From contig JAGTTR010000010.1 of assembly GCA_018223385.1 (NCBI GenBank), forward strand, positions 59,351-123,350: a DNA stretch of 64,000 nt. Direction: 5' to 3'. Made by a program: the position numbers and the translations under genes. The DNA is from Oscillospiraceae bacterium Marseille-Q3528 (GTDB lineage: Bacteria; Bacillota; Clostridia; Lachnospirales; Lachnospiraceae). Positions 17,463 through 26,576 of the stretch are shown in pieces (the stretch's first letter is position 1; each line of letters starts with the position of its first letter). The notes below the pieces were generated by a model. It was not told the DNA's origin, did no database searches, and was given only the letters and a program-made list of their open reading frames with translations.

Positions 17463-18389
17463 TTAAGCCTCCGGCTTCTGCTCTGCAGCAGCGGCCTGAG
17501 CGGCAGCAGCCTTTGCAGCGGCAGCTTCTTTTGCCTTTGCAGCAGCTTCTGCTTTTTTCTTGGCATCAATCTCTTTGATCTTGTGTGCCTTAGCATTCAT
17601 GGTTATGATACCCTTCGGACACTTGGCCGCACAGATACCACAGCTGATACACTTCTCGTAATCGATATGGGCGATATTGTTTTCTACAGTGATCGCCTGT
17701 TTCGGGCACTGCTTTGCACAAATGCCGCAGCCGATACAGCCGACAGAGCAGACTGCCATAACGTCCTTACCCTTATCCTGAGAGCTGCACTCTACACGGC
17801 ACTCAGCAGGCTCAGGGATGAGCTCGATCAGGTGTTTCGGGCAGGCAGCTACGCACTTGCCACAGGCCTTACAAGCTTCTCTGTCTACAACAGCGATACC
17901 ATCTACTACATGAATGGCATCAAACGGGCAGGCAGCCACACAGGAACCATAGCCCATACATCCGTAGGAACATCCTTTGGAGCCTGCACCCGGAAGTGCT
18001 GCAGCCATAGAACAATCCTGTACGCCTGTATATTTGTATTTTTCTTTTGCTTTCTCACAGGTACCTGCGCATTTAACGAAAGCAACCTGTCTTACGCCTT
18101 CACCTGCGGAAACGCCCATGATAGAAGCGATCTTGTTGTGTACATCAGAGCTGCACACCGGGCAGGCACTTACCGGAGCGGTTCCGGCAGCAATTGCTTC
18201 TGCCAGGGCATCACAGCCTGCAAATCCACAGCCACCACAGTTTGCACCGGGCAGTTCCTCACGGATCGCAACTGCACGCTCATCTACTTCTACTTCAAAT
18301 TTTACACCGGCGATTCCGAGGAATATACCGATAAATAAGCCAACCCCTGCGATAACAGCGGTAGCAATGATAATTGCGGTTACATTCAT
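17463..18389 (-). CDS. rnfB: Rnf complex subunit RnfB (iron-sulfur)
   Basis: 308 residues. RnfB carries electrons from ferredoxin into the Rnf ferredoxin:NAD+ oxidoreductase, which pumps Na+ or H+. An N-terminal membrane helix (about 4-27) is followed by the 4Fe-4S domain GANCGGCGFAGCDALAEAI, then CPVC, and several ferredoxin-type CxxCxxCxxxCP motifs (CSYGCMGYGSCVAACP, CKACGKCVAACP, CIGCGICAKQCP, CISCGICAAKCP). The tail after about residue 275 is a low-complexity Ala/Lys/Glu stretch. It is the last gene of rnfCDGEAB, 15 nt after rnfA. Confidence 0.96.
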   Translation of the reverse strand: MNVTAIIIATAVIAGVGLFIGIFLGIAGVKFEVEVDERAVAIREELPGANCGGCGFAGCDALAEAIAAGTAPVSACPVCSSDVHNKIASIMGVSAGEGVRQVAFVKCAGTCEKAKEKYKYTGVQDCSMAAALPGAGSKGCSYGCMGYGSCVAACPFDAIHVVDGIAVVDREACKACGKCVAACPKHLIELIPEPAECRVECSSQDKGKDVMAVCSVGCIGCGICAKQCPKQAITVENNIAHIDYEKCISCGICAAKCPKGIITMNAKAHKIKEIDAKKKAEAAAKAKEAAAAKAAAAQAAAAEQKPEA

Positions 18390-18404
18390 CTTTTTCGTTC
18401 CCCC

Positions 18405-18980
18405 TTAAATGATGCCGGAAAATCCGAAGAAAGCGATAGACATAAGAGCTGCGGTAACAACAACAATCGGAGAGCCCTTGAATGCCGGCGGGAAATCATT
18501 GAATTCCATTTTCTCACGGATACCTGCCATGATTGTGATTGCAATTGCAAAACCAAGCGCAGTTGCAAAACCGTTTACAATACTCTCAAGAATATTGTAG
18601 CTCTTCTGTACGTTGGTCAGAGCAACACCAAGCACTGCACAGTTTGTTGTGATCAGCGGGAGGTATACACCGAGTGCATTGTACAGAGACGGCATAGATT
18701 TTTTAAGGAACATTTCCACGAACTGTACGAGTGCGGCAATGACAAGGATAAATACGATCGTCTGCAGATACTCAACACCAAGCGGAACCATAATAAAATC
18801 ATAAACAATAATTGTAATAGCGGAAGCAAGGGTAATAACAAAGATAACGGCAGCGCCCATACCCATTGCGGTGTCTACCTTCTTGGATACACCAAGGAAG
18901 GGACAAATTCCGAGGAACTGGCTCAAAACAACGTTACTTACAAGCGCAGATCCAATAGCGATAATTAATAAACTTCCCAT
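18405..18980 (-). CDS. rnfA: Rnf complex subunit RnfA
   Basis: A 191-residue integral membrane subunit with six helices, paired with RnfE around the membrane-embedded iron-sulfur site. Landmarks are NVVLSQFLGICPFLGVSKK near the N-terminus, LPLITTNCAVLGVAL in the middle and AFKGSPIVVVTAALMSIAFFGFSG at the end. The conserved Cys residues in GICPFLG and TNCAVLG are likely cluster ligands, as in RnfA/NqrE structures. It lies between rnfE (14 nt) and rnfB (15 nt). Confidence 0.96.
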   Translation of the reverse strand: MGSLLIIAIGSALVSNVVLSQFLGICPFLGVSKKVDTAMGMGAAVIFVITLASAITIIVYDFIMVPLGVEYLQTIVFILVIAALVQFVEMFLKKSMPSLYNALGVYLPLITTNCAVLGVALTNVQKSYNILESIVNGFATALGFAIAITIMAGIREKMEFNDFPPAFKGSPIVVVTAALMSIAFFGFSGII

Positions 18981-18994
18981 TTGTCAGCACCCTC

Positions 18995-19645
18995 CTACTC
19001 TGCTTTCGCAGCGGCTTCCTTAGCAGCCTTTGCTTTCTTTGCATTATTGAGATTGATCTTGTTCTGAGCAGCCACAAGGAATGCCAGTACAAGGAATGCT
19101 CCCGGAGCCAAGATGAAGATGGTGATCGGCTCATATACAGATTCCGGAAGAACCTGGATGCCGAACAGCTGGCCTGCACCGATCAGCTCACGGATAGCGC
19201 CGATGATGGTCAGAGCAACGGTAAATCCAAGTCCCATGCCGATACCGTCAAACATGGACAGCATAACCGGATTCTTGCAGGCATATGCCTCTGCACGGCC
19301 CATGATGATACAGTTTACAACGATCAGCGGGATATATAAGCCCAGTGCATCGTTCAGAGCCGGAAGGAATGCAGACAGCAAAAGCTGTGTCAGTGTTACG
19401 AAAGATGCGATAACTACGATAAATCCCGGGATACGCACTTTATCCGGAATGAAGTTACGCAGTGCTGCAATCAGCATATTACATAAAATCAATACCACTG
19501 TTGTGGTCAGGCCCATACCTACGCCGTTGATGGCAGATGTCGTAACAGCCAGTGTCGGACACATACCGAGCATGATCACAAAGGTGGGGTTCTCTTTGAT
19601 GATACCATTATAGACACGTTCAATATACTTATTCATACTTCCCAA
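18995..19645 (-). CDS. rnfE: Rnf complex subunit RnfE
   Basis: 216 residues with six membrane helices, the inverted-topology relative of RnfA. It has NPTFVIMLGMCPTLAVTTSA and YIPLIVVNCIIMGRAEAYA, with Cys residues at positions equivalent to those of RnfA. The C-terminal end is a short Ala/Lys-rich cytoplasmic tail like that on RnfB. It starts 4 nt after rnfG. Confidence 0.96.
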   Translation of the reverse strand: MGSMNKYIERVYNGIIKENPTFVIMLGMCPTLAVTTSAINGVGMGLTTTVVLILCNMLIAALRNFIPDKVRIPGFIVVIASFVTLTQLLLSAFLPALNDALGLYIPLIVVNCIIMGRAEAYACKNPVMLSMFDGIGMGLGFTVALTIIGAIRELIGAGQLFGIQVLPESVYEPITIFILAPGAFLVLAFLVAAQNKINLNNAKKAKAAKEAAAKAE

Positions 19646-19649
19646 CCCC

Positions 19650-20243
19650 CTATTTCATACTGTTATAAAATGCAATTGCTGCATTTGTACCATTTGTCAT
19701 GGCGTTGGTCGTAATGGTTGCACCACTCAGGGCATCAATCTTGCCCTCTTCACCAGTCTTTGTGTACTCCAGATTTCCGGTAGCCGGAAGTCCGACGAAC
19801 TGTGCCTGGAAATCAGCATTCTTTGCTTTCATACCAAGACCTGCTGTCTCACCGATGGAAAGGATAGAAATACCTGTCAGAGTGTCGTCTGTGGATACAC
19901 CAACAGAGAACTGAATGTCTCCGCCGTATCCTTCATGGTCGGTAACAGTGATGACATAACCCACTGTCTCTCCGCCCTTCTTTGCCTCATATGCCTCATT
20001 GACATCTGCCTTGCCAGTCAGACCTGCGCTCTCCAGCGCATCAGCTGCACCGGACAGATCCTCGATGGCTGCGAAATCATCCGCATCGGCAAATACAGCC
20101 TTGCAGGCCTCAGCTTTTGCTTTCGCTTCCTGCTGGGCAATAGGCTCTTTGGTGATCTCGTTGACGAGACCTAATGCGAAACCGGCAACGAGAGTAATAA
20201 GGGTAATACGTACAGTATCTTTCGCAATCGTATTCTTCTTCAT
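19650..20243 (-). CDS. rnfG: Rnf complex subunit RnfG (FMN-carrying)
   Basis: 197 residues with one N-terminal membrane helix (about 11-28) and an extracytosolic FMN-binding domain. The flavinylation motif SGAT is at residues 173-176, so Thr176 is the predicted phosphoester-FMN site made by ApbE. The upstream VGYVITVTDHEGYGGDIQFSVGVS and GETAGLGMKAKN segments match the family. Its ATG shares one base with the stop of rnfD at 20243 (TAATG), implying coupled translation. Confidence 0.96.
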   Translation of the reverse strand: MKKNTIAKDTVRITLITLVAGFALGLVNEITKEPIAQQEAKAKAEACKAVFADADDFAAIEDLSGAADALESAGLTGKADVNEAYEAKKGGETVGYVITVTDHEGYGGDIQFSVGVSTDDTLTGISILSIGETAGLGMKAKNADFQAQFVGLPATGNLEYTKTGEEGKIDALSGATITTNAMTNGTNAAIAFYNSMK

Positions 20244-21193
20244 TATTTCTCGCCTCCTTTACCGAATGCTTTCGGAATGGTCAGTCTCTCGATCAGCGGA
20301 ACAAGAAGGTTGGAGAAGATGATCGCATAGGAAACACCCTCTGCGGAACCGCCGAAGATACGGAACAGGCCGGTCAGACATCCGAGGATGATACCGTAAA
20401 CGATCTGTCCCTTCTTGGTAATGGGGCTTGTCACATAGTCGGTAGCCATGAAGAATGCACCGAGCATCAGTCCGCCGCCTGCCAGCTCTGCACACACGTA
20501 GTTGAGATCAAATCCGTGTCCGCCGAACAGCAGTGCAAAAATAGCAAAGGTAACAATATATGTACCGGGGATCCGAAGATCAATGACATCCATCCAGATC
20601 AGGAAAATCGCACCGATCACGATAGCGATCACGGAAGTCTCACCGATGGTTCCGGGGATCCGACCAATGACCATATCAAGAACGTTCACACTCTCTCCTG
20701 CTTTCAGAAGAGCCAGCGGTGTAGCACCGGTGATTCCATCATAGGTGAAGGAAGTCATTCTTCCGGTGAAGGAAATGAGCAGGAAACATCTTGCACCCAG
20801 AGCCGGGTTCATGAAGTTCTGTCCAAGTCCGCCAAACAGCTGTTTTACAATGATGATAGCGAAAACACTGCCGAGGATGCCGAGCAGGCACATACGGATC
20901 ACATTCTCTGTTCCATAAGGACAGGGAAGGTTCAGTGCAAGCAGAAGACCGGTTACGGCAGCTGACCAGTCGCTGATCGTATTCGGCTTGTGCATTGCTT
21001 TCTCGTACAGGTACTCTGTCAGTACACTGGCAGCCACTGTAACAGCAATAACGATTAACGCGTTGATTCCAAAATTATAAATACCAAAAATACTCGCAGG
21101 CATCAGGGCAATGAAAACATACCGCATGATCTTTTCTGTCGTATCTTTGGAACGAACGTGTGGTGAGGATGATACATTCAATAATCCACTCAC
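20243..21193 (-). CDS. rnfD: Rnf complex subunit RnfD (FMN-carrying)
   Basis: A 316-residue membrane subunit with about ten helices. It begins with the usual SSSPHVRSKDTTEKIM and contains GGLGQNFMNPALGARCFLL and TGATPL at residues 155-160, where Thr158 matches the covalent FMN site known in RnfD and NqrB. It works with RnfG in electron transfer through the membrane. It is the second gene of the operon, 27 nt after rnfC. Confidence 0.96.
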   Translation of the reverse strand: MSGLLNVSSSPHVRSKDTTEKIMRYVFIALMPASIFGIYNFGINALIVIAVTVAASVLTEYLYEKAMHKPNTISDWSAAVTGLLLALNLPCPYGTENVIRMCLLGILGSVFAIIIVKQLFGGLGQNFMNPALGARCFLLISFTGRMTSFTYDGITGATPLALLKAGESVNVLDMVIGRIPGTIGETSVIAIVIGAIFLIWMDVIDLRIPGTYIVTFAIFALLFGGHGFDLNYVCAELAGGGLMLGAFFMATDYVTSPITKKGQIVYGIILGCLTGLFRIFGGSAEGVSYAIIFSNLLVPLIERLTIPKAFGKGGEK

Positions 21194-21220
21194 AGCTTTA
21201 CACCTCTTTCTCTAGATTCT

Positions 21221-22537
21221 TTATTTTCTCTTGCTTGCGATGACTGTTTTCTTCATGGAACGGATTGCCTGTGCCAGCGGGCGCTTAGCAGGACATACGA
21301 AGCTGCAGCTTCCGCACTCGATACATTCCAGGCCTTCCCATTTCTCAAACAGCTCCGGTACTCCATTCTGTGAATAATCCGCAAGTCTGGAGGGAACAAT
21401 ACGGGACGGGCAGACACTCACACAGCGTCCGCAGTTGATACATGCGGTCTCCGCATATTTGGATACTTCATCCTCCGTGAAAGCAAGCAGTGCGGAAGAG
21501 GTCTTTGTTACAGGACAGTCTGTGCTGTACATAGCAAATCCCATCATCGGTCCGCCGGAGATCAGCTTCTCAGGCTCGCTCTTGTATCCGCCGGCAGCTT
21601 CGATCAGCTCGTTGAAGTTCATGCCGATCGGTGCAAGGAAGTTCTTCGGATCCGTGATTGCCTGACCGGTGATGGTCACAACACGGGAAGTCAGAGGCTT
21701 GCCCTCTGCCACTGCACGGTAAATGGAAATAACAGTCTCTACGTTGTCCACGATACATCCTGCATCAGCGGGGAGCATCTTGGAATTGATGGCGCGTCCG
21801 GTGGTCGCATAGATCAGCTGACGCTCAGCACCCTGCGGGTACTTGGTCTTCAGTGCCAGCACCTCGATGTTGGGCTCGTCTTTGGTGAGCTCCTGCAGAT
21901 GCTTCACGCAATCCATCTTGTTGTCCTCAATGCCGATGATTCCCTTTGCATTCGGGAACAGGCTTAAGGAAATCTTCAGTCCTGCCACCAGCTTGTCGCC
22001 GTTCTCCAGCATTCTTCTGTAGTCTGCTGTGATGTAAGGCTCACACTCAGCTGCGTTGACGATGACATACTCGATCTTCTCGGGTTCCTTCGGAGACAGC
22101 TTTACATGTGTCGGGAATCCGGCACCGCCCATACCAACAATACCAGCTTCTTTGATAATGTTGATCTTCTCCTCTCTTGTCATCTCTTCCAGCGGTTTCA
22201 CAGGAAGGCCTTCAGCCTCCTCATATTGTCCATCATTCTCAACGATGATGGAGTTCACCATAGATCCGGTGCTTACCAGCTTGGGCTCGATTGCCTTTAC
22301 TGTACCGGAAACAGATGCATACACCGGCGCAGATACAAATCCGCCGGCCTCGGCGATCTTCTGATTCACCAGTACTCTGTCGCCCACGGCTACGATTGGT
22401 TTCGCCGGAGCGCCGATGTGCTGTGACAGCGGATATACCAGATTGCCCTTCGGCTGAACTTCAAGGATGGGTTTATCCTTGGATAAGTCTTTACCGTCAT
22501 AGGGGTGGACACCGCCTTTGAATGTCAATAACGCCAT
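21221..22537 (-). CDS. rnfC: Rnf complex subunit RnfC (NADH-binding)
   Basis: A 438-residue peripheral subunit that reduces NAD+ using an FMN and two 4Fe-4S clusters. Features are the N-terminal FKGGVHPYDGKDLSK, the FMN/NADH-binding region GIVGMGGAGFPTHVKL (about 134-149), NAAECEPYITADYR, a SLBB-like domain (about 295-335), and ferredoxin motifs CINCGRCVSVCP and CIECGSCSFVCP (about 370-420). It is the first gene of the rnf operon; no convincing -35/-10 pair was found in the 90 nt before it. The ribosome site is AGAGGG. Confidence 0.96.
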   Translation of the reverse strand: MALLTFKGGVHPYDGKDLSKDKPILEVQPKGNLVYPLSQHIGAPAKPIVAVGDRVLVNQKIAEAGGFVSAPVYASVSGTVKAIEPKLVSTGSMVNSIIVENDGQYEEAEGLPVKPLEEMTREEKINIIKEAGIVGMGGAGFPTHVKLSPKEPEKIEYVIVNAAECEPYITADYRRMLENGDKLVAGLKISLSLFPNAKGIIGIEDNKMDCVKHLQELTKDEPNIEVLALKTKYPQGAERQLIYATTGRAINSKMLPADAGCIVDNVETVISIYRAVAEGKPLTSRVVTITGQAITDPKNFLAPIGMNFNELIEAAGGYKSEPEKLISGGPMMGFAMYSTDCPVTKTSSALLAFTEDEVSKYAETACINCGRCVSVCPSRIVPSRLADYSQNGVPELFEKWEGLECIECGSCSFVCPAKRPLAQAIRSMKKTVIASKRK

Positions 22538-22628
22538 AAACTTATACCCTCTTTCTCTCCAAAATATATTTCAAGCAGACTTTCCTGGTGCATAGGAATT
22601 CTGCCTTGAATTCTCTCATTAGACAACT

Positions 22629-22663
22629 CAAAACAATAGAAAGTGGATAACCACTTTCTATTG
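22629..22663 (-). terminator. Terminator of the cmk-ispH/S1 unit
   Basis: A perfect 13-bp stem CAATAGAAAGTGG/CCACTTTCTATTG with a 4-base loop followed by TTTT on the minus strand, about 50 nt after the ispH stop. Confidence 0.85.
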
Positions 22664-22713
22664 CTTATCATTCATCGTGTCAGCATAACCCATACTGAAC
22701 ATTGCGTATTCGA

Positions 22714-24627
22714 TTACTCTTCGTCTCTGTCTTCCTGTGCGTTCTCAAGAGCCTTCATGCTCAGGCTGATCTTTCTGTCAGCCTCGTTCAGATCTACAAC
22801 CTTGGCTGTGATCACCTCGCCTGCCTTCAGAACATCAGACGGCTTCTCCACATGCTCTCTGGAGATCTGGGAAACATGAAGCAGTGCGTCTACGCCGGGC
22901 TCCAGCTCTACGAATGCGCCGAAGTCTGTCATACGTGCAACTCTTCCCTCTACCACGTTGCCTACTGCATACTTCTCAGCAGCGTGTAACCAAGGATTGG
23001 TCTCCGGGAACTTCAAGCTCAGGGCGATCTTGTCATCATGGATATCCTTGATAAGAACAGTTACCTGCTCGCCAACCTTGAAGATCTTCTTCGGATTCTC
23101 AACTCTGCCCCAGGACATCTCGGAGATGTGGAGCAGTCCATCAGCACCACCCAGGTCGATGAATGCGCCGAAGTCTGTCACGTTCTTGACAGTTCCCTCA
23201 ACCACATCGCCTGCATGGATGCGCTCAAACAGTTCCTTCTGCAGCTCTGCCTTCTTGGCAACAAGCAGCTGCTTGCGGTCGCCGATAATTCTTCTTCTCT
23301 TCGGATTGAACTCTGTGATTACGAACTCAATCTCCTGTCCTGCGTACTTCTCCAGGTTCTTCTCGTATGTGTCGGATACGAGGCTTGCCGGGATGAAGAT
23401 CCGGGACTCATCAATGATCACGCTTAAGCCGCCGTCCAGTACCTGTGCAACCTTGGCTGTCAGCACTTCTTTATTCTCAAACGCTTCTTCCAGACGCTTG
23501 CTGCCCTTCTCGGCTGCCAGACGCTTGTAGGTCAGCGCAACCTGTCCCTCGCCGTCGTTTACCTTCAGGACTTTTGCTTCCATCGTGTCGCCAACGGAAA
23601 CAAGCTTGGTAAGATCAGCACTGGAATCGTTCGTATACTCGCTGCGGGTAATGATACCGTCTGACTTGTAACCAATATTTAAGATGATCTCATCTTCTTT
23701 CACACCGATAACCGTGCCTTCGACTACCTCTCCTGTACGTATTGTTTTTAATGATTCCTCCAGCATTTGTTCAAAACTAACTTCTGACATTCCTTTTTGA
23801 ACCTCCTCAATTATTTTCTTTGGGGTGGATGCCCCTGCGGTAATACCTACATTATCGATGGACTGTAATTGGTTTAGATCCAAGTCAACAAGTGTTTGTA
23901 TATAGTAAGTATTGGTGCATTCCTTTTTACATATTTCAAATAGTTTCTGCGTATTCGAGCTGTGGCTTCCTCCGATGACGATCATGGCATCCGACACGGC
24001 CGCAATGGCTTTTGCCTCCGTCTGGCGTTCTTCCGTCGCTCGGCAAATCGTATTTAAAACAATTACATCATAACGCTTTTTCGAAATAATTTCAACTAAT
24101 TCTTTAAATTTATTGTAGTTAAATGTCGTTTGGGAAACAATACAGAATTTGGAATCTGTATCCGCGGTGAAATCCCGGGCCTCCTGTACCGATTCGATGA
24201 TGGTCACCGGCGTGAGGCTGTGCCCCCGGATGCCCTCTACTTCCGGGTGTTTTGCGTTGCCGATGATGATGATCTGCCGGCCGGCCGCGCTCTCCTTCTC
24301 CACAATTTTGTGAATTTTCAGCACATAGGGACAGGTGGCATCCACGCACGTCAGTCCCTGCGCTTCCAGCTGCCGGTACACGTCCCTGCCCACCCCGTGG
24401 GAACGGATGATGACCGTCCCTTCCTTTACCCGGGAAAGTGCCTCCTCATCTTCCAGCACCTGCACGCCTCTGGCCTCCAGATCCTTCACCACCTCTTCGT
24501 TGTGGATGATGGGTCCGAACGTATAGATGGGCCCGACGCCCCTGGCCGCCTGTTCATATACTTTGTTTACCGCCCGTTCCACACCGAAGCAGAACCCGGC
24601 GGTCTTTGCCACCCGGATGGTCTTCAT
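22714..24627 (-). CDS. ispH: IspH-ribosomal protein S1 fusion
   Basis: 637 residues joining two functions. Residues 1-285 are IspH (LytB), the 4Fe-4S enzyme that makes IPP and DMAPP in the last step of the MEP isoprenoid pathway; its three ligand cysteines are in AGFCFGV, DATCPYV and NTICRATEERQ. Residues 300-637 hold four S1 RNA-binding repeats, starting near GEVVEGTVIGV, KEVLTAKVAQV, GDVVEGTVKNV and GNVVEGRVARM. The last two, with DFGAFIDL and DFGAFVEL, are the best conserved. The fusion is common in Clostridia. Its ATG overlaps the cmk stop by 4 nt, so the two genes are translationally coupled. Confidence 0.94.
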   Translation of the reverse strand: MKTIRVAKTAGFCFGVERAVNKVYEQAARGVGPIYTFGPIIHNEEVVKDLEARGVQVLEDEEALSRVKEGTVIIRSHGVGRDVYRQLEAQGLTCVDATCPYVLKIHKIVEKESAAGRQIIIIGNAKHPEVEGIRGHSLTPVTIIESVQEARDFTADTDSKFCIVSQTTFNYNKFKELVEIISKKRYDVIVLNTICRATEERQTEAKAIAAVSDAMIVIGGSHSSNTQKLFEICKKECTNTYYIQTLVDLDLNQLQSIDNVGITAGASTPKKIIEEVQKGMSEVSFEQMLEESLKTIRTGEVVEGTVIGVKEDEIILNIGYKSDGIITRSEYTNDSSADLTKLVSVGDTMEAKVLKVNDGEGQVALTYKRLAAEKGSKRLEEAFENKEVLTAKVAQVLDGGLSVIIDESRIFIPASLVSDTYEKNLEKYAGQEIEFVITEFNPKRRRIIGDRKQLLVAKKAELQKELFERIHAGDVVEGTVKNVTDFGAFIDLGGADGLLHISEMSWGRVENPKKIFKVGEQVTVLIKDIHDDKIALSLKFPETNPWLHAAEKYAVGNVVEGRVARMTDFGAFVELEPGVDALLHVSQISREHVEKPSDVLKAGEVITAKVVDLNEADRKISLSMKALENAQEDRDEE

Positions 24628-25292
24628 GCGCCCCGCTCCTTTGCCAGACGGATGATCTCCTCCGTCACCTCTTCAATGGTCATATGGGAGGAATCGATGA
24701 ACACGGCGTCCTTCGCCTGCACCAGGGGCGCGGTATCCCGGTGCATATCCCGGTCATCCCGGATGCGGATCTCTTCCTCGATCTCTTCCAGTACGGCCGG
24801 AATTCCTTTTTCCTCATATTCCAGGAACCGGCGTCTGGCTCTCGTCTCCACACTGGCGGTGAGATAGATCTTCAGGTTGGCATCCGGCAGCACGCAGGTG
24901 CCGATGTCCCGGCCATCCATGACCACATCCTTTTCTCGGGCCAGCTTCTGCTGCAGCACCATCAGCTTCTTTCGCACATCCGGGTTCACGGAAGTGACGG
25001 AAGCCATGCTGCTCACCGCTTCTGTCCGGATCCGGTCGTTCACATTTTTTCCGTCCAGCAAAACAACCTGCTCGCCATTCTCATAGGCAATGGTGATGTC
25101 CGCATGGACACATTCCCGGCTCAGTGCCTCCTGATCCTTCGGGTCGATGCCCTGCTGCGCCACATACAAGGCCATGGCGCGGTACATGGCGCCCGTGTCC
25201 ACATATATATAGGATAATTCTCCCGAAACCTTCTTTGCTATCGTGCTTTTTCCGGCTCCCGCCGGTCCGTCAATGGCGATGTTAAATCCCAT
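24624..25292 (-). CDS. cmk: Cytidylate kinase
   Basis: 222 residues; phosphorylates CMP and dCMP with ATP. The P-loop is IAIDGPAGAGKST (about 5-17). The YVDTGAMYRAMAL block, DGRDIGTCVLPDA and the lid-region Arg cluster (ASVETRARRRFLEYE, DDRDMHRDTAPL) match the family. The length is typical. The gene is followed with a 4-nt overlap by ispH-S1, a cmk-rpsA adjacency also common in other bacteria where S1 is a separate gene. Confidence 0.95.
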   Translation of the reverse strand: MGFNIAIDGPAGAGKSTIAKKVSGELSYIYVDTGAMYRAMALYVAQQGIDPKDQEALSRECVHADITIAYENGEQVVLLDGKNVNDRIRTEAVSSMASVTSVNPDVRKKLMVLQQKLAREKDVVMDGRDIGTCVLPDANLKIYLTASVETRARRRFLEYEEKGIPAVLEEIEEEIRIRDDRDMHRDTAPLVQAKDAVFIDSSHMTIEEVTEEIIRLAKERGA

Positions 25293-25316
25293 CTGGTTCC
25301 ACTCTCCTTATTTGTC

Positions 25317-26546
25317 TTAATACATGCTCCGTCCCGCCGCTGCACCGGTGGCCCAGGCCACCTGCAGGTTAAAGCCGCCGGTCAGGGCATCCAGATCCAG
25401 CACTTCCCCGATAAAGTAAAGTCCCGGAATCTTCTTGCATTCCATATTGCCCGGCCGGATCTCCTTCACAGAGACGCCGCCCTTGGTGATGATGGCTTCC
25501 GCAAACCCTCTGGGGCTTTTTACCGTCATGGGCAGATGCTTGAACAGATGCACCAGCACTTCCCGCTCCTGCTTTGTCACCAGGTTCACCGGCTTGTCCG
25601 GATCAATGCCGGACAGGCGGATCATCACCGGGATCATTTTTGCCGGCAGCAAATGGCCCAGCACATTTTTAAACTGTTTATTCTTTCCGGCATCAAAATC
25701 CCGCAGAATCCGGGCGTCCAGCGTCTTCTCCGACAGCGCCGGTTTCAGATCCACGGTGAGAGTGACCAGTTCTTTTCCCAGGCGATCGGTCACATAACTG
25801 CTGGCGCTCAACACCAGAGGCCCGCTGACACCGAAATGGGTGAAGAGCATTTCTCCTAACTCCTCATAGAGCACTTTGCCGTTCTGCACGGCCTGCAGGG
25901 ATACATTTCGAAGAGACAGGCCCATCAGCTCTTTTGGCCAGTCCTCCTCTGTCTCCAGCGGCACCAGCGCCGGAAAAACCTCCGTCACATCCACGCCGCA
26001 TGCCCTCGCCAGACGGATGCCGCTGCCGTCGGAGCCGGTGGACGCGTAAGAACTGCCGCCCGCCGCCACCGCCACATAATCTGCATGCTCTTCATGGCCA
26101 CCCATGAGCCGCACACCGGTGACGCCGTTTTCATCTGTGAGGATGTCCTTCACCTCCGTGTGCAGATGGACGCGCACGCCTCTGCGGCGCATGGCCTTCT
26201 CCAGCGTCCGGATCACATCCGAGGAATGGTCGGATGCCGGAAACACCCGGTTGCCCCGCTCAGTCTTGATGGTCAGTCCTTCTTCCTCAAAAAAGGCCAT
26301 CACATCCTGGCTGGTGCAGGCGCGAAAGGCACTGTACAGAAATTTCTCATTCCGGCACTGATTGCGCAGCAGCGTCTCCACATCGCAGGCGTTGGTCAGA
26401 TTGCACCGCCCTTTTCCCGTGATAAAAAGCTTCTTGCCCAGTTTTTCATTTTTCTCATACAGGTGCACCTCACAGCCGTTGTCCGCCGCCGCAATGGCCG
26501 CGTACATCCCCGCCGCGCCGCCGCCGATGATGATTGCTTTTCCCAT
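25317..26546 (-). CDS. HI0933/BaiN-like flavoprotein
   Basis: A 409-residue FAD-dependent oxidoreductase. The dinucleotide-binding fold GKAIIIGGGAAGMYAAIAAADNG is at the N-terminus, the second motif is GKRCNLTNACD-like near 45-55 (GKGRCNLTN), and the C-terminus has AEAIITKGGVSVKEI, IPGLYFIGEVLDLDALTGGFNLQVAWATG. These match the family containing HI0933, YhiN and BaiN. BaiN was linked to bile-acid 7-dehydroxylation in Clostridium scindens, but the family is almost universal in Firmicutes, so no bile-acid role should be assumed. It is spaced 24 nt before cmk and 30 nt after the regulator gene. Confidence 0.85.
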   Translation of the reverse strand: MGKAIIIGGGAAGMYAAIAAADNGCEVHLYEKNEKLGKKLFITGKGRCNLTNACDVETLLRNQCRNEKFLYSAFRACTSQDVMAFFEEEGLTIKTERGNRVFPASDHSSDVIRTLEKAMRRRGVRVHLHTEVKDILTDENGVTGVRLMGGHEEHADYVAVAAGGSSYASTGSDGSGIRLARACGVDVTEVFPALVPLETEEDWPKELMGLSLRNVSLQAVQNGKVLYEELGEMLFTHFGVSGPLVLSASSYVTDRLGKELVTLTVDLKPALSEKTLDARILRDFDAGKNKQFKNVLGHLLPAKMIPVMIRLSGIDPDKPVNLVTKQEREVLVHLFKHLPMTVKSPRGFAEAIITKGGVSVKEIRPGNMECKKIPGLYFIGEVLDLDALTGGFNLQVAWATGAAAGRSMY

Positions 26547-26576
26547 GCTTCTTTATCCTTTCCGGCCGTTTCCCGG

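Noticed and set aside
22537-22634. Search for a promoter or Rex site before rnfC
   Set aside because: No -35/-10 pair with acceptable spacing and no TTGTGAA-type palindrome were found, so none is reported, although a promoter must exist.
25317-26546. Bile-acid 7-dehydroxylation role for the BaiN-like flavoprotein
   Set aside because: No other bai gene is in the window, and this protein family occurs in most Firmicutes, so the link is not supported.
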